Of a stretch of 58,642 nucleotides of DNA, positions 37,148-49,715 are shown in pieces. A model generated the notes under the pieces. The model was not told where the DNA came from. It did no database searches and worked only from the letters and a program-made list of their open reading frames with translations. This DNA comes from Rhodoferax sp. (lineage in GTDB: Bacteria > Pseudomonadota > Gammaproteobacteria > Burkholderiales > Burkholderiaceae_C). A program made the position numbers and the translations under genes. The first letter of the stretch is position 1. Each line of letters opens with the position of its first letter. The stretch covers positions 1 to 58,642 of the forward strand of contig NZ_JAURYQ010000040.1 in assembly GCF_030653815.1 (NCBI RefSeq), read 5' to 3'.

Positions 37148-38830
37148 TTAGTTATTGTTGTCGAGCTTGGCGCGCAACAGGGCGCCCAGGCTGGTGGTAC
37201 CGGCGTTTTCACGGGCCGACTGCTGGCTCAAGCTTGCCATGGCTTCGCTCTGGTCAGCGGCGTCCTTGGCCTTGATGGACAATTGAATGTTGCGGGTCTT
37301 GCGATCCACGTTGACCACCACAGCGTTCACTTCGTCGCCTTCCTTGAGCACGTTGCGGGCATCTTCCACGCGGTCGCGGGAGATTTCCGAAGCACGCAGG
37401 TAGCCGATGATGTCGTCGCCCAGGTCGATCTCGGCGCCCTTGGCATCCACGGACTTGACCTTGCCAGTGACCACAGAACCCTTGTCGTTGATCGACGAGA
37501 AGGTGGTGAAGGGGTCGGAGTCGAGCTGCTTGATACCCAGCGAAATGCGTTCGCGGTCGACGTCAACGGCGAGCACCAGTGCTTCCACTTCCTGGCCTTT
37601 TTTGTACTCGCGCACGGCAGCTTCGCCGGGCTCGTTCCAGGACAGGTCAGACAGGTGCACCAGGCCGTCAATGCCGGCAGCCAGACCCACGAACACGCCG
37701 AAGTCGGTGATCGATTTGATCGGGCCCTTGACGCGGTCGCCGCGCTTGGTGTTCTGTGCGAACTCCTGCCATGGGTTGGCCTTGCACTGCTTCATGCCCA
37801 GCGAAATGCGGCGCTTGTCTTCGTCGATTTCCAGAACCATGACTTCGACTTCGTCGCCCAAGGCAACGATCTTGCTCGGCGCCACGTTCTTGTTGGTCCA
37901 GTCCATTTCGGACACGTGGACCAGGCCTTCGATGCCGGGTTCCAGTTCCACAAATGCGCCGTAGTCGGCGATGTTGGTGATCTTGCCGAACATGCGGGTG
38001 CCTTGGGGGTAACGGCGGTTCACGCCCATCCACGGGTCATCACCCATTTGCTTCAGACCCAGCGAGACACGGTTTTTCTCGGTGTCGAACTTCAGGATCT
38101 TGGCGGTGATTTCCTGGCCAGCCGTCACGACTTCAGAAGGGTGACGGACACGACGCCAGGCCATGTCGGTGATGTGCAACAGGCCGTCGATACCGCCCAG
38201 GTCGACAAATGCGCCGTACTCGGTGATGTTTTTCACCACGCCCTGAACAATCGCGCCTTCTTTCAGCGTGTTCATCAACTTGGAGCGCTCTTCGCCCATG
38301 GAGGCTTCCACCACGGCACGGCGGCTCAGCACCACGTTGTTGCGCTTGCGGTCGAGCTTGATGACCTTGAATTCCAGGGTCTTGTTCTCGTACGGAGACA
38401 GGTCTTTGGTCGGACGGGTGTCGACCAGCGAGCCGGGCAGGAAAGCGCGGATGCCGTTGACCAACACGGTCAGGCCACCCTTGACTTTGCCGCTGGTCTG
38501 GCCAGTGACAAATTCGCCGGTTTCCAGCGCCTTTTCCAGCGCCATCCAGGAAGCCAGGCGCTTGGCGGTGTCGCGGCTCAGGATGGTGTCGCCGTAGCCG
38601 TTTTCGATGGAGCCGATGGCCACCGACACGAAGTCGCCGACCTGGACTTCAGTTTCGCCCTGGTCGTTCTTGAACTCTTCCAGCGGCACGTAGGCTTCAG
38701 ACTTGAGACCGGCGTTCACGACCACAAAGCTGTGCTCGATACGAACCACTTCGGCAGTGATCACTTCGCCCGGGCGCATTTCTGTGCGTTGCAAGGACTC
38801 TTCAAACAAGGCGGCAAAAGATTCAGACAT
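37148..38830 (-). CDS. rpsA: 30S ribosomal protein S1
   Basis: 560 residues, the standard gammaproteobacterial/betaproteobacterial length, with six S1 (OB-fold) repeats recognisable by recurring [25 protein letters not shown] elements. Binds mRNA and is required for translation initiation. [14 protein letters not shown] is the typical N-terminus and fixes the start at 38830; an upstream in-frame extension exists but lacks homology. No clear Shine-Dalgarno sequence precedes it, which is usual for rpsA. Confidence 0.95.
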   Translation of the reverse strand: MSESFAALFEESLQRTEMRPGEVITAEVVRIEHSFVVVNAGLKSEAYVPLEEFKNDQGETEVQVGDFVSVAIGSIENGYGDTILSRDTAKRLASWMALEKALETGEFVTGQTSGKVKGGLTVLVNGIRAFLPGSLVDTRPTKDLSPYENKTLEFKVIKLDRKRNNVVLSRRAVVEASMGEERSKLMNTLKEGAIVQGVVKNITEYGAFVDLGGIDGLLHITDMAWRRVRHPSEVVTAGQEITAKILKFDTEKNRVSLGLKQMGDDPWMGVNRRYPQGTRMFGKITNIADYGAFVELEPGIEGLVHVSEMDWTNKNVAPSKIVALGDEVEVMVLEIDEDKRRISLGMKQCKANPWQEFAQNTKRGDRVKGPIKSITDFGVFVGLAAGIDGLVHLSDLSWNEPGEAAVREYKKGQEVEALVLAVDVDRERISLGIKQLDSDPFTTFSSINDKGSVVTGKVKSVDAKGAEIDLGDDIIGYLRASEISRDRVEDARNVLKEGDEVNAVVVNVDRKTRNIQLSIKAKDAADQSEAMASLSQQSARENAGTTSLGALLRAKLDNNN

Positions 38831-38895
38831 GTTTTGATGCGGTGTTAAGCGCAGGTTATTTCGCGGGTTTAAGCGCGGGGTTAAGTTTTTTTGAG

Positions 38896-38939
38896 CCTCA
38901 TCCGCAGTGCGCCAGTGCAGCGCGAGGGGGCGGATGAGG
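38896..38939 (-). promoter_or_regulatory. Stem-loop in the cmk-rpsA intergenic region
   Basis: CCTCATCCGC (38896-38905) and GCGGATGAGG (38930-38939) are a perfect 10-bp inverted repeat around 24 bases that include the direct repeat CAGTGC. There is no T tract after it on the minus strand, so it looks like a structured rpsA leader rather than a terminator. In E. coli, folded leader RNA serves S1 autoregulation; the same role here is inferred. Confidence 0.5.
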
Positions 38940-38987
38940 GCCGGTGCATTGGCCAGGGCCGTTGCGGTTGTTGCCCTTGAGACAGGA

Positions 38988-40985
38988 TCAAAAGGGCTGT
39001 TTGCCTTGCCACCAATCCAACACCAATTTAACCGATTCTTCAACCGATAAATGGGAGTTGTCAAGCAACCTGGCATCTGCGGCCGGCTTGAGAGGCGCGA
39101 CGCTGCGGGATGAATCCCGGGCATCACGTGCTTCCAAGTCGGCGCGAAGAGTGTCGAGTGTAGTTGATTTCTCTTTTGAAATCAACTGTTTAAACCGCCT
39201 TTGCGCGCGCTGTTCGGCGCTTGCGGTTAAAAATACCTTGAGTGGGGCGGCGGGAAAGATCACGGTGCCCATGTCACGGCCATCGGCCACCAAGCCGGGT
39301 AGGCGGTGAAAACCGTGCTGCAAGTCCACCAGCGCGGCGCGCACCTTGGGCAAGGCGGATACTTTGGACGCATTCGTGCCGGCTTCTTCGGTACGAATGG
39401 TCTCGGAAACGTCTTCACCTGCCAGCAGCACCTGGTCGCCGGTGAATGCAAGATGCAAGCCTTGCGCCAGCTTGGCGATAGCGTCTTCGCCACTGGCGTC
39501 GAGCGGCAACTGTGCGCGCGTCGCCGCCAGCGCGGTGATACGGTAGAGCGCGCCCGAGTCCAGCAGGTGGTATCCCAACTGCTTGGCCAACTGCGCCGCC
39601 AGCGTGCCTTTGCCCGACGCCGTGGGGCCATCGACGCAAATGACAGGAATCTTGGCCGGGTCAGCCTGCACCAGAGAGAACAGCGCCTCGAAAAAGTCGG
39701 GAAAGGTCTTGGCGACACACTTGGGGTCTTCAATGCGGACCGGCAGACCCGCGGGGTTGAAGGCGGCCAGCGCAAAACACATGGCCACGCGGTGGTCATC
39801 ATAGGTGTGGATGCTGGCGGCTCTCCATTGCGCGGGGCTGGCCGGCGGGGTCACCCGGATGTAGTCGGCTCCTTCGATCACGGTAGCGCCGAGCTTGCGC
39901 AACTCAACGGCCATGGCGGCAATGCGGTCGGTTTCCTTGACGCGCCAACTGGCAATGTTTCTTAACGTGGTGGTGCCTTGGGCATACAAGGCCATCACGG
40001 CCAGCGTCATGGCGGCATCGGGAATGTGGTTGCAGTCGAGGTCGATGGCGGTGAGCGGCCAGGCGCCGCGCGAGACTTCCAGCCAGTTCGGGCCACTGAC
40101 CACACGGGCGCCCATCATCTGGGCGGCCTCGATGAAGCGGATGTCGCCCTGAATCGAATCGGCTCCAAGCCCGTCGATGCGGATGCCGCTGCGGCCCGTG
40201 GTGGCCGGCGCAATGGCACCCAGGGCGATGAAATAACTCGCCGAAGACGCATCGGCCTCGACAAAAAAGGTGCCTGGCGACTGGTACTGGCTGCCCGCTG
40301 GAATCGTGAAGCGCTGCCAGCCGTCGCGCCTGACCACAATGCCGAAGCGCGCCAGCAGGTTCAGCGTGATCTCGATGTAGGGCCTGGAGATCAGTTCACC
40401 CACGACGTCGATCACGATGTCCTGCCGGGCCACCAGGGGCAGCGCCATCAGCAGGGCGGTCAGGAACTGGCTGGACACATCGCCGCGCACCTGAATCGGC
40501 GCGCCGAGCTTGAGACTTGGCTGGCCAATGTGCAAGGGCGGGTAGCCGTCCTGACCCAGGTAGTCGATCTGGCAGCCCAGTTGGCGCAGCGCGTCCACCA
40601 GGTCGCCGATCGGGCGCTCGTGCATGCGCGGCACACCGCTCAACTCGAAGCTGCCTCCCATCAGGGCCAGCGCGGCAGTGAGCGGCCGGATGGCGGTACC
40701 GGCATTGCCCATGAACAGCTGGGCTTGCCTGTTTTTTGCTTGACCCCCGAGGCCGTCAATGACCACGGTGTTGCCGGTTTGTTCGATGTCACAGCCCAGG
40801 GCGCGCAAGGCCGCCAGCATGACGCGGGTGTCATCGGAGTCAAGCACATCGTGCAAGGTGGTACGACCCGGGGTCAGGGCGGCCAGCAGCAGCACCCGGT
40901 TGGAGATGCTTTTGGAACCCGGCAAGGTGATGGTGCCGCCAGCGGACAGCATGGGTGGCAGGTCGACGAAGAAGGTGTTCAGCAT
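38988..40985 (-). CDS. aroA-cmk: Fused EPSP synthase and cytidylate kinase
   Basis: 665 residues made of two enzymes. Residues 1-440 are AroA ([44 protein letters not shown]), which joins shikimate-3-phosphate and PEP. Residues about 445-665 are Cmk with P-loop [20 protein letters not shown] and [13 protein letters not shown], which phosphorylates CMP. No stop or frameshift separates them. In most bacteria these are adjacent separate genes; fused forms are known in Comamonadaceae. The start at 40985 ([11 protein letters not shown]) overlaps tyrA by 7 bases; a start 12 codons upstream is possible. Confidence 0.92.
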   Translation of the reverse strand: MLNTFFVDLPPMLSAGGTITLPGSKSISNRVLLLAALTPGRTTLHDVLDSDDTRVMLAALRALGCDIEQTGNTVVIDGLGGQAKNRQAQLFMGNAGTAIRPLTAALALMGGSFELSGVPRMHERPIGDLVDALRQLGCQIDYLGQDGYPPLHIGQPSLKLGAPIQVRGDVSSQFLTALLMALPLVARQDIVIDVVGELISRPYIEITLNLLARFGIVVRRDGWQRFTIPAGSQYQSPGTFFVEADASSASYFIALGAIAPATTGRSGIRIDGLGADSIQGDIRFIEAAQMMGARVVSGPNWLEVSRGAWPLTAIDLDCNHIPDAAMTLAVMALYAQGTTTLRNIASWRVKETDRIAAMAVELRKLGATVIEGADYIRVTPPASPAQWRAASIHTYDDHRVAMCFALAAFNPAGLPVRIEDPKCVAKTFPDFFEALFSLVQADPAKIPVICVDGPTASGKGTLAAQLAKQLGYHLLDSGALYRITALAATRAQLPLDASGEDAIAKLAQGLHLAFTGDQVLLAGEDVSETIRTEEAGTNASKVSALPKVRAALVDLQHGFHRLPGLVADGRDMGTVIFPAAPLKVFLTASAEQRAQRRFKQLISKEKSTTLDTLRADLEARDARDSSRSVAPLKPAADARLLDNSHLSVEESVKLVLDWWQGKQPF

Positions 40986-41866
40986 GCAGGTTTGGGGTGG
41001 TGATGTTGTTTGAGATGCCATTGGCTGCGAGCCGAGCTGGCCTGCGCAATCAGCGTTTCCAGCGCCGCACCGTCCCCCTGCGACATCAGGGCTTCGAACG
41101 CCTGCAATTGCGCACGAAAGTGCTGGCTTTGGGCCAGCAGTTCCTGTCGGTTGGACAGCAGGATGTCGCGCCAGACCTTCGGGTCGCTGGCCGCAATACG
41201 TGTGAAATCACGAAACCCGGGGCCGGCAAGGGACAAGAATTCCTGCCCCTGGGGCTGGCCCGTCACGGCATTCATCAGGGCAAACGCCAGCAGATGGGGC
41301 AAGTGGCTGACCGCTGCAAAGGCCGCGTCATGGGCTTCGGGTGACATCTGCACCACCTTGCAACCCAGCGCCCGCCAGACCGCCAGCGCCTGCTGGCGCT
41401 GCTTGTCCAGGGTGTCGGCCATGGGTGTCAAAATCACCTGGCAGCCCTGGTACAGCTTGGCGTCGGCGTGCTCCACCCCGGCCATTTCCTTGCCGGCAAT
41501 CGGGTGGGCTGGCACAAACGAGCCGATCCCGTAGCCCAGCGTGCGCTGGGCAGCGGCAATCACGTCGGCTTTTGTTGAACCTACGTCCATGATCAGCATC
41601 TGCGGTGTGACGGCGGGCGCAATCAATTGCAGGGTGGCCTCGGTTGCGGACACCGGCACCGCCACCAGCACGATGTCGGCACCGCTGGCGGCCTGCTCAG
41701 GCGAACTGGCCGCCGCGTCAATGACGCCAAGTTGCAGGGCCTTTTCCAAGGTGCCGGCCGAGGGGCTGTAACCCACCACGCGTTGCACCAAGCCGGCGCG
41801 CTTGAGCGCCAGCGCAAAGGAGCCGCCCATCAGGCCGCAGCCGATCAATCCGAGTTGATCAAACAT
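40979..41866 (-). CDS. tyrA: Prephenate dehydrogenase
   Basis: 295 residues. The NAD(P)-binding start [21 protein letters not shown], then [14 protein letters not shown] and [14 protein letters not shown] (catalytic His). It converts prephenate to 4-hydroxyphenylpyruvate for tyrosine. The start at 41866 is chosen because the homology starts there; it follows pheA after 2 bases. Confidence 0.93.
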   Translation of the reverse strand: MFDQLGLIGCGLMGGSFALALKRAGLVQRVVGYSPSAGTLEKALQLGVIDAAASSPEQAASGADIVLVAVPVSATEATLQLIAPAVTPQMLIMDVGSTKADVIAAAQRTLGYGIGSFVPAHPIAGKEMAGVEHADAKLYQGCQVILTPMADTLDKQRQQALAVWRALGCKVVQMSPEAHDAAFAAVSHLPHLLAFALMNAVTGQPQGQEFLSLAGPGFRDFTRIAASDPKVWRDILLSNRQELLAQSQHFRAQLQAFEALMSQGDGAALETLIAQASSARSQWHLKQHHHPKPAC

Positions 41867-41868
41867 GC

Positions 41869-42951
41869 TTATTCGCTGACCGGGTAGGTGCCAAGCACTT
41901 TGTAAAACGCGCACAGGCCGCGCAATTCCTCCAGCGCGGCCGCCACATGGGGCTGGCTGGGGTGGCCTTGCAGGTCGATGTAAAAGTAGTATTCCCACTG
42001 GCCCGAGCGCGCTGGCCGTGACTCGAAACGGGTCATGGAAACGCCGTGTTTCTTCAGCGGCACCAACAGGTCATGCACCGCCCCCGGCCGGTTCGTGACC
42101 GACACGATCAGGCTGACGCAGTCATTGCCCGTGGCTTGCGGCGCTGCCAGCGTTTGAGGCAGGCAAATGATGGCAAAGCGGGTGCGATTGAAGGCGTCGT
42201 CCTGGATCGCGTAGGAGGCGATATGCAGGCCAAATTCACTGCCGGCTCGCTCGCTGGCAATGGCGGCCCAGGCCGGGTTGGTGGCGGCCAGGCGGGCACC
42301 CTCGGCGTTGCTGGCGGCAGCGCGTCGCTCGGCATGGGGCAGGTGGGTGGTGAGCCAGTCCTGGCACTGCGCCAGGGCTTGTGGGTGGGCGTAAACAGCC
42401 TCGATATCGTGCAGCGAGGGCTCCAGGCGCAGCAGGTTGTGCCGCACCAGAAAGCTGGTTTCACCAATGATGTGCAAGGGCGAGTTGAGCAGCAAGTCGA
42501 GTGAGCGCGAGATTACGCCTTCAGAGGAGTTCTCGATCGGCACCACGCCAAATTCGGCGCTGCCAGCCGCCGTGGCGCGAAACACTTCGTCAATGCTGAC
42601 GCACAGCACGCGTGACATGCTGCCGCCAAAGAACTGGATCGCGGCCTGCTCGCTGAAGGTGCCCGCCGGGCCCAGGTAGGCCACCCGTTGCGGCGCTTCC
42701 AGTGCACGGCAGGCCGACATGATTTCACGCCAGATCAGGCTCAGGCTCTGGTCTTTGAGCGGGCCGCCGTTGTGGGCCTGCAAATTGGCAATGACCTGCG
42801 CTTCGCGGTCGGGGCGGAACACGGCCGAGCCGTCCAGCCGCTTGATTTCGCCCACTTCATGGGCCAGGCTGGCACGCTGGTTTAGCAGGGTGAGCAGTTC
42901 CAGATCCAGGGCATCAATCTGGATACGCAATTCAGGAAGGGTTTTTGCCAT
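41869..42951 (-). CDS. pheA: Chorismate mutase / prephenate dehydratase (P-protein)
   Basis: 360 residues: AroQ chorismate mutase (about 1-90, LRIQIDALDLELLTLLNQRA), prephenate dehydratase (about 95-275, VAYLGPAGTFSEQAAIQFFG and VVPIENSSEGVI) and a C-terminal ACT domain (about 280-358, SVTNRPGAVHDLLVPL and ESRPARSGQWEYYFYID) for phenylalanine feedback. Between serC and tyrA; the hisC-like aminotransferase often found between pheA and tyrA is absent. Confidence 0.95.
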   Translation of the reverse strand: MAKTLPELRIQIDALDLELLTLLNQRASLAHEVGEIKRLDGSAVFRPDREAQVIANLQAHNGGPLKDQSLSLIWREIMSACRALEAPQRVAYLGPAGTFSEQAAIQFFGGSMSRVLCVSIDEVFRATAAGSAEFGVVPIENSSEGVISRSLDLLLNSPLHIIGETSFLVRHNLLRLEPSLHDIEAVYAHPQALAQCQDWLTTHLPHAERRAAASNAEGARLAATNPAWAAIASERAGSEFGLHIASYAIQDDAFNRTRFAIICLPQTLAAPQATGNDCVSLIVSVTNRPGAVHDLLVPLKKHGVSMTRFESRPARSGQWEYYFYIDLQGHPSQPHVAAALEELRGLCAFYKVLGTYPVSE

Positions 42952-42977
42952 GGGCTGGTTTGGGTAAAAGAGAGGCT

Positions 42978-44052
42978 TCAGCCGTGTTGAGTTTCGAAGT
43001 CACGCATGTACCTCACCAGCGCTTGCACGCCCTCCAGAGGCATGGCGTTGTAAATGCTGGCACGCATGCCGCCCACCGATTTGTGGCCCTTGAGTTGCAG
43101 CAGGCCGCGTTCGCGGGCACCGCTCAGAAAGGCGTCGTTCAGGCTCTCATTGCGCAGGTAAAACGGCACGTTCATGCGCGATCGGCAGTCTTTGGCCACC
43201 CGGTTGAGGTACAGCCCGGAGTTGTCGATGGCGTGGTACAGCAGGTCGGCCTTGGCGATGTTGCGGGCCTCCACCGCCGCGATGCCACCCTGGGCTTTAA
43301 GCCACTTGAACACCAGCCCGGCGATGTAGATCGAATAGGTCGGCGGGGTGTTGAACATCGAGTCGTTGTCGGCCACGGTGCGGTAGTTGAAGGCACTGGG
43401 ACACACCGGCAGGGCGCGGTCGAGCAGGTCGTCGCGAACCACCACCAACGTCAAGCCGGCTGGACCCAGATTTTTCTGGGCGCCGCCAAACGCCAGCCCG
43501 ACGCGTGACCAATCCACCGGGCGTGACGCCACATGCGAGGAAAAATCAATCACCAGTGGCGCATCGCAGCCCAGCGCCTTCAGGTCGGGCAGGGTGTGGT
43601 ACTCGACGCCATTGATGGTCTCGTTGCTGCAGATGTGCACATAGGCTGGCTTGTCACTGAGCTGCCATTGGGCAGGATCCACCAGCGTGGTGTGGCCGTT
43701 GCCCTGGGTGTTGGCGGCCTCAGTCGCGTTGCAGTATTTGCGTGCTTCCCCCAAAGACTTCTGGCTCCAGCTGCCGGTGACGACAAAGTCAGCCGTTTGA
43801 CCCTGTGACAGGTTCAGCGGCACGATGGCGTTTTCGGCCAGGCCACCGCCCTGCATGAAAAGCACCTTGAAGTTTTTTGGAACTGCCAGCAACTCACGCA
43901 GATCAGCCAGGGCTTGCTCGTGAATGGCACCGAATTCCTTGCCCCGGTGGCTCATTTCCATCACACCCATGCCGCTGCCGTGCCAATCCAGCATTTCGGC
44001 GGCGGCCTCGGCCAGCACCGCGTCGGGCATGACGGCGGGGCCGGCGGAAAAG

Positions 44053-44066
<14 letters not shown>
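42978..44066 (-). CDS. serC: Phosphoserine aminotransferase
   Basis: 362 residues, same length as E. coli SerC. A PLP enzyme for serine and pyridoxal synthesis. [14 protein letters not shown] at the start, [16 protein letters not shown] and the Schiff-base Lys region [18 protein letters not shown] at 44066 lies inside the end of gyrA (14-base overlap); an ATG three codons upstream is an alternative. Confidence 0.94.
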
Positions 44067-46686
<2,620 letters not shown>

Positions 46687-46867
46687 GAAAGAGGCTTGTG
46701 GGTATACAAGTTATAAGTTAGCTGAACATTTTAAGCTGCGAAAGTGTGGCACTCGCGCAACGGACTTTGCGAAAAATTAAGCTGTCCTATTTTTGCCAAG
46801 CGCTGTGTGTGCTGGCGCACCAACGACCGAGTTTGTTGTGGCACAATGACCTTAACGTTTTGGGTGA

Positions 46868-46896
46868 TTGGCACCTCAAGCGTAGTGTTTTATGTA
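46868..46896 (+). promoter_or_regulatory. Candidate sigma70 promoter for the OmpA-family gene
   Basis: TTGGCA (46868-46873) and TATGTA (46891-46896) are separated by 17 bases and precede the start codon by about 40 bases. The -10 is a poor match, so this is tentative. Confidence 0.35.
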
Positions 46897-46937
46897 AATC
46901 TGCGCTGCTGCGCAATTTTCCCTTTAGGAGAACCATG

Positions 46938-47660
46938 ATGAAAATGAATAATCTGGCAGTGCTGTTCGCAGCAGCAGCTATCGCCTTACCCATGGCTTCG
47001 AGCGCTCAAAACGCGCAACCGTTTCCGGCTAAACCCATCGCCAGCCCGACAGCTGACGACTTCAAGTATGCCTCCGGTGAAAATCAGTGGCGTTCAACCG
47101 ATGGCAAACCTGTCATGAACGGGACCAACGAACTCTGCTGGCGCAATAGCTTCTGGACGCCCGCCACCGCCTATCCGGGTTGCGACGGCTCCATTCTGAA
47201 ACCTCTGCCTGTAGTTGCTGCTCCGGCTCCTGCGCCTGCTCCTTATGTTGCACCGGCACCGGCACCGGCACCGGCTCCTGCCCCCGCACCCGCGCCCGTG
47301 GCACCTGCCAAGGTCACCTACGCCGCTGACGCTTTCTTTGACTTTGACAAGTCCGTGCTCAAGCCTGAAGGCAAAGCCAAGCTCGACGATCTGGTCGCCA
47401 AGACCAAGGACATCAACCTTGAAGTGGTGATTGCCGTCGGTCACACCGACGCCGTGGGTACCGATGGTTACAACCAGAAACTGTCGGTGCGCCGTTCTGA
47501 AGCCGTCAAGGCCTATTTGGTGTCCAAGGGCATCGAAAAGAACCGTATCTACACCGAAGGCAAGGGCGAAGCCCAGCCTGTGGCGGACAACAAGACCTCT
47601 GAAGGCCGTTCCAAGAACCGCCGCGTGGAAGTCGAAGTTGTGGGTACACGCGCCAAGTAA
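46938..47660 (+). CDS. OmpA-family outer membrane protein with Pro-Ala hinge
   Basis: About 240 residues. Signal peptide (NLAVLFAAAAIALPMASSAQ), a short domain of about 65 residues with two Cys, a hinge of repeated Ala-Pro dipeptides (about 85-115), then an OmpA peptidoglycan-binding domain (FFDFDKSVLKPEGKAKLD, GHTDAVGTDGYNQKLSVRR, EGRSKNRRVEVEV). There is no N-terminal beta-barrel, so it probably bridges peptidoglycan to a partner or the membrane. AGGAG at 46926-46930 fits ATG 46938 best; ATG 46935 is one codon earlier. Confidence 0.88.
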   Translation: MKMNNLAVLFAAAAIALPMASSAQNAQPFPAKPIASPTADDFKYASGENQWRSTDGKPVMNGTNELCWRNSFWTPATAYPGCDGSILKPLPVVAAPAPAPAPYVAPAPAPAPAPAPAPAPVAPAKVTYAADAFFDFDKSVLKPEGKAKLDDLVAKTKDINLEVVIAVGHTDAVGTDGYNQKLSVRRSEAVKAYLVSKGIEKNRIYTEGKGEAQPVADNKTSEGRSKNRRVEVEVVGTRAK

Positions 47661-47691
47661 TTGGTTCGCCCTCTAGCGCTTTGCGCGCAGG

Positions 47692-47719
47692 AAAAAAACC
47701 CGCTTCGGCGGGTTTTTTT
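47692..47719 (+). terminator. Rho-independent terminator after the OmpA-family gene
   Basis: Perfect stem AAAAAAACCCGC / GCGGGTTTTTTT closed by a stable TTCG tetraloop. It works equally well in both directions by base composition but only the plus-strand gene ends here. Confidence 0.93.
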
Positions 47720-47800
47720 ATGGGCGATGGGATGTGCCTTCCCCCTGGGATCCGGACAATGCGAAGAAAAAACAAAGCTGTGTTTGATGAATGGCGGATA

Positions 47801-47815
47801 CTAGGGTTTACCCTA
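47801..47815. promoter_or_regulatory. Inverted repeat CTAGGG-TTTA-CCCTA upstream of the Pta-AckA group
   Basis: A dyad with five to six base arms centred 52 bases before the ATG at 47861. It matches the CTAGGG-TTAT-CCCTAG dyad upstream of aorA in arm sequence and spacing. Confidence 0.55.
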
Positions 47816-47860
47816 AAATGTGCTTTGATGAAATTCTTGATTGGGGTACGAATTTTGACC

Positions 47861-48268
47861 ATGCAGGATAACCAGGCCTTGATTCAGCGCTTGAGTGCTT
47901 CGATGGAGATGCTCAACGTGCGCATCGCGCGTCTGGCTTCAGCCATGCATGTGCCGCTGGATGACCCACAGGCTGTGGCTGCATTAATGGCAACTGACCG
48001 GATACCAGCGGTCGCAGTGGAGCGTCGCAAAACCAGCGTTGACCTGGCGCGAGTCCACATCAGTTCTGACCGTCGTCACGCCCACGAGCGCGAGGAATTG
48101 CGTGGCTTGCTGGTCTTGCGCTACCACATGGAGACCAGCAGCCTCAATGAAAACGGTTGGGTGGTCACCTCGGAGGCGATGGCCCAGGCTGAAGAACATC
48201 TGCTTCGGCACGGGTTCAAGCCGGGAGCCGATGGTTTGCGATTGGATGGTTTTTTTAACGTTGCATAA
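47861..48268 (+). CDS. Uncharacterised protein upstream of MaoC-Pta
   Basis: 135 residues, not recognised. Soluble, no signal peptide or Cys. It opens MQDNQALIQRLSASMEMLNV, probably an amphipathic helix, and ends GADGLRLDGFFNVA. It is 15 bases before the MaoC-Pta gene on the same strand and shares its upstream dyad, so it may be the first gene of a pta-ack operon. The ATG at 47861 is chosen for proximity and since upstream codons cross the terminator and dyad. Confidence 0.65.
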   Translation: MQDNQALIQRLSASMEMLNVRIARLASAMHVPLDDPQAVAALMATDRIPAVAVERRKTSVDLARVHISSDRRHAHEREELRGLLVLRYHMETSSLNENGWVVTSEAMAQAEEHLLRHGFKPGADGLRLDGFFNVA

Positions 48269-48283
48269 ATTGTTTGGATTGAT

Positions 48284-49705
48284 ATGAACCTGCCTTCGGA
48301 TACTGAACTGATTGAAAACTACACGTTTTCCGAGATCACCCTGGGGCAGAGCGCGCGTCTTTTGCGCACCCTGACCCTGGAAGACATCCAGGCTTTTGCC
48401 GCCGTGTCGGGTGACACGAATCCGGCGCACCTGGACTCGGTCTATGCCAGTGACAGCCTGTTCCATGGTGTGATCGCCCACGGCATGTGGAGCGGGGCGC
48501 TGATATCCGCCTTGCTGGGCACCCAGTTCCCGGGTCCGGGCACCATCTACCAGGACCAGGCGCTGCACTTTGTCAAACCTGTTCGTGTTGGTGACACGCT
48601 CACGGTGACGGTGACTGTGACCTCATTGAACCCTGTCAACAACAGCGTGGAACTGGACTGCCGTGTTTTCAACCAGCGCGGTGAATTGGTGTTGAGTGGA
48701 GTCGCCAAGGTGCTGGCGCCGACCAACAAGGTGCGTCTGCCGCGTGTGGCGGCGCCGCGTATCCAGTTGTTTGACCCGCTGGCACGCTTCAATGACTTGC
48801 TGGCGTTGGGGCACCAGCTGGAAGCGGTGCGCTGTGCCGTGGTGCACCCCTGTGACGCGGGCTCGCTCAGTGGCGCCATGGACGCCGCGCGTTATGGACT
48901 GATCGTGCCGGTGCTGATTGGTCCCGAGGTGCGCATTCGCCATGTGGCGTCCGAGGCCGGTATTGACTTGACGGGCGTTGAAATCCTGCCGGTGCCGCAC
49001 AGCCATGCAGCGGCCGAAAAGGCCGCCCAAATGGCGGCCGTCTGGGACGTCGAGATGCTCATGAAGGGCAGCCTGCACACCGACGAACTGATTTCCGCGG
49101 TGCTGGCCCAGCCGGCCCTGCGCACGGGTCGGCGCATGTCGCACGTGTTTCGTTTTGATGTGCCGCTGTACCACAAGCCGCTGCTGATCACCGATGCGGC
49201 GCTCAACATCCACCCCACCCTGAAAGAGAAAGTCGACATCATCCAGAACGCCATTGACTTTGCGCGTGTGCTGGGCGTGACTGAGCCCAAGGTGGCCATT
49301 TTGTCGGCGGTGGAAATGGTGAACTCCAATATCCCGTCCACGCTGGATGCAGCCGCCCTGTGCAAGATGGCTGAGCGCGGCCAGATCACCGGCGGTGTGC
49401 TGGACGGTCCGCTGGCGTTTGACAATGCCATTTCATTGCAGGCGGCCCAAATCAAGAACATTGAATCAGCGGTGGCTGGCCACGCCGACATTCTGGCCGT
49501 GCCGGACCTCGAGAGCGGCAACATGCTGGCCAAACAGCTGGAATACCTGGCCGGTGCCAGTGGTTCCGGCATTGTGCTGGGCGCCCGCGTGCCGATTGCG
49601 CTGACCAGCCGGGCCGATGGCCCCTCGAACCGGGTGGCATCGGCGTTGCTCGCCCTGCTGGTTGCGCACAACGCGCGCCGCGATCACCCCCGTCCTGTTT
49701 GGTAA
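48284..49705 (+). CDS. MaoC-like hydratase / phosphate acetyl(butyryl)transferase fusion
   Basis: 473 residues in two parts. About 10-145 is a MaoC/hot-dog domain (DIQAFAAVSGDTNPAHLDSVYA, the hydratase Asp/His motif, then GVIAHGMWSGALISALLGTQFPG split). About 170-470 is a phosphotransacylase (PTA/PTB) domain (LDGPLAFDNAISLQAAQIKN, DLESGNMLAKQLEYLA). It would move acyl groups between CoA and phosphate. Acetate kinase follows 10 bases after, giving a route acyl-CoA to acyl-phosphate to acid plus ATP. Substrate could be acetyl or short acyl. Confidence 0.9.
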   Translation: MNLPSDTELIENYTFSEITLGQSARLLRTLTLEDIQAFAAVSGDTNPAHLDSVYASDSLFHGVIAHGMWSGALISALLGTQFPGPGTIYQDQALHFVKPVRVGDTLTVTVTVTSLNPVNNSVELDCRVFNQRGELVLSGVAKVLAPTNKVRLPRVAAPRIQLFDPLARFNDLLALGHQLEAVRCAVVHPCDAGSLSGAMDAARYGLIVPVLIGPEVRIRHVASEAGIDLTGVEILPVPHSHAAAEKAAQMAAVWDVEMLMKGSLHTDELISAVLAQPALRTGRRMSHVFRFDVPLYHKPLLITDAALNIHPTLKEKVDIIQNAIDFARVLGVTEPKVAILSAVEMVNSNIPSTLDAAALCKMAERGQITGGVLDGPLAFDNAISLQAAQIKNIESAVAGHADILAVPDLESGNMLAKQLEYLAGASGSGIVLGARVPIALTSRADGPSNRVASALLALLVAHNARRDHPRPVW

Positions 49706-49715
49706 GGGTTTGAAC

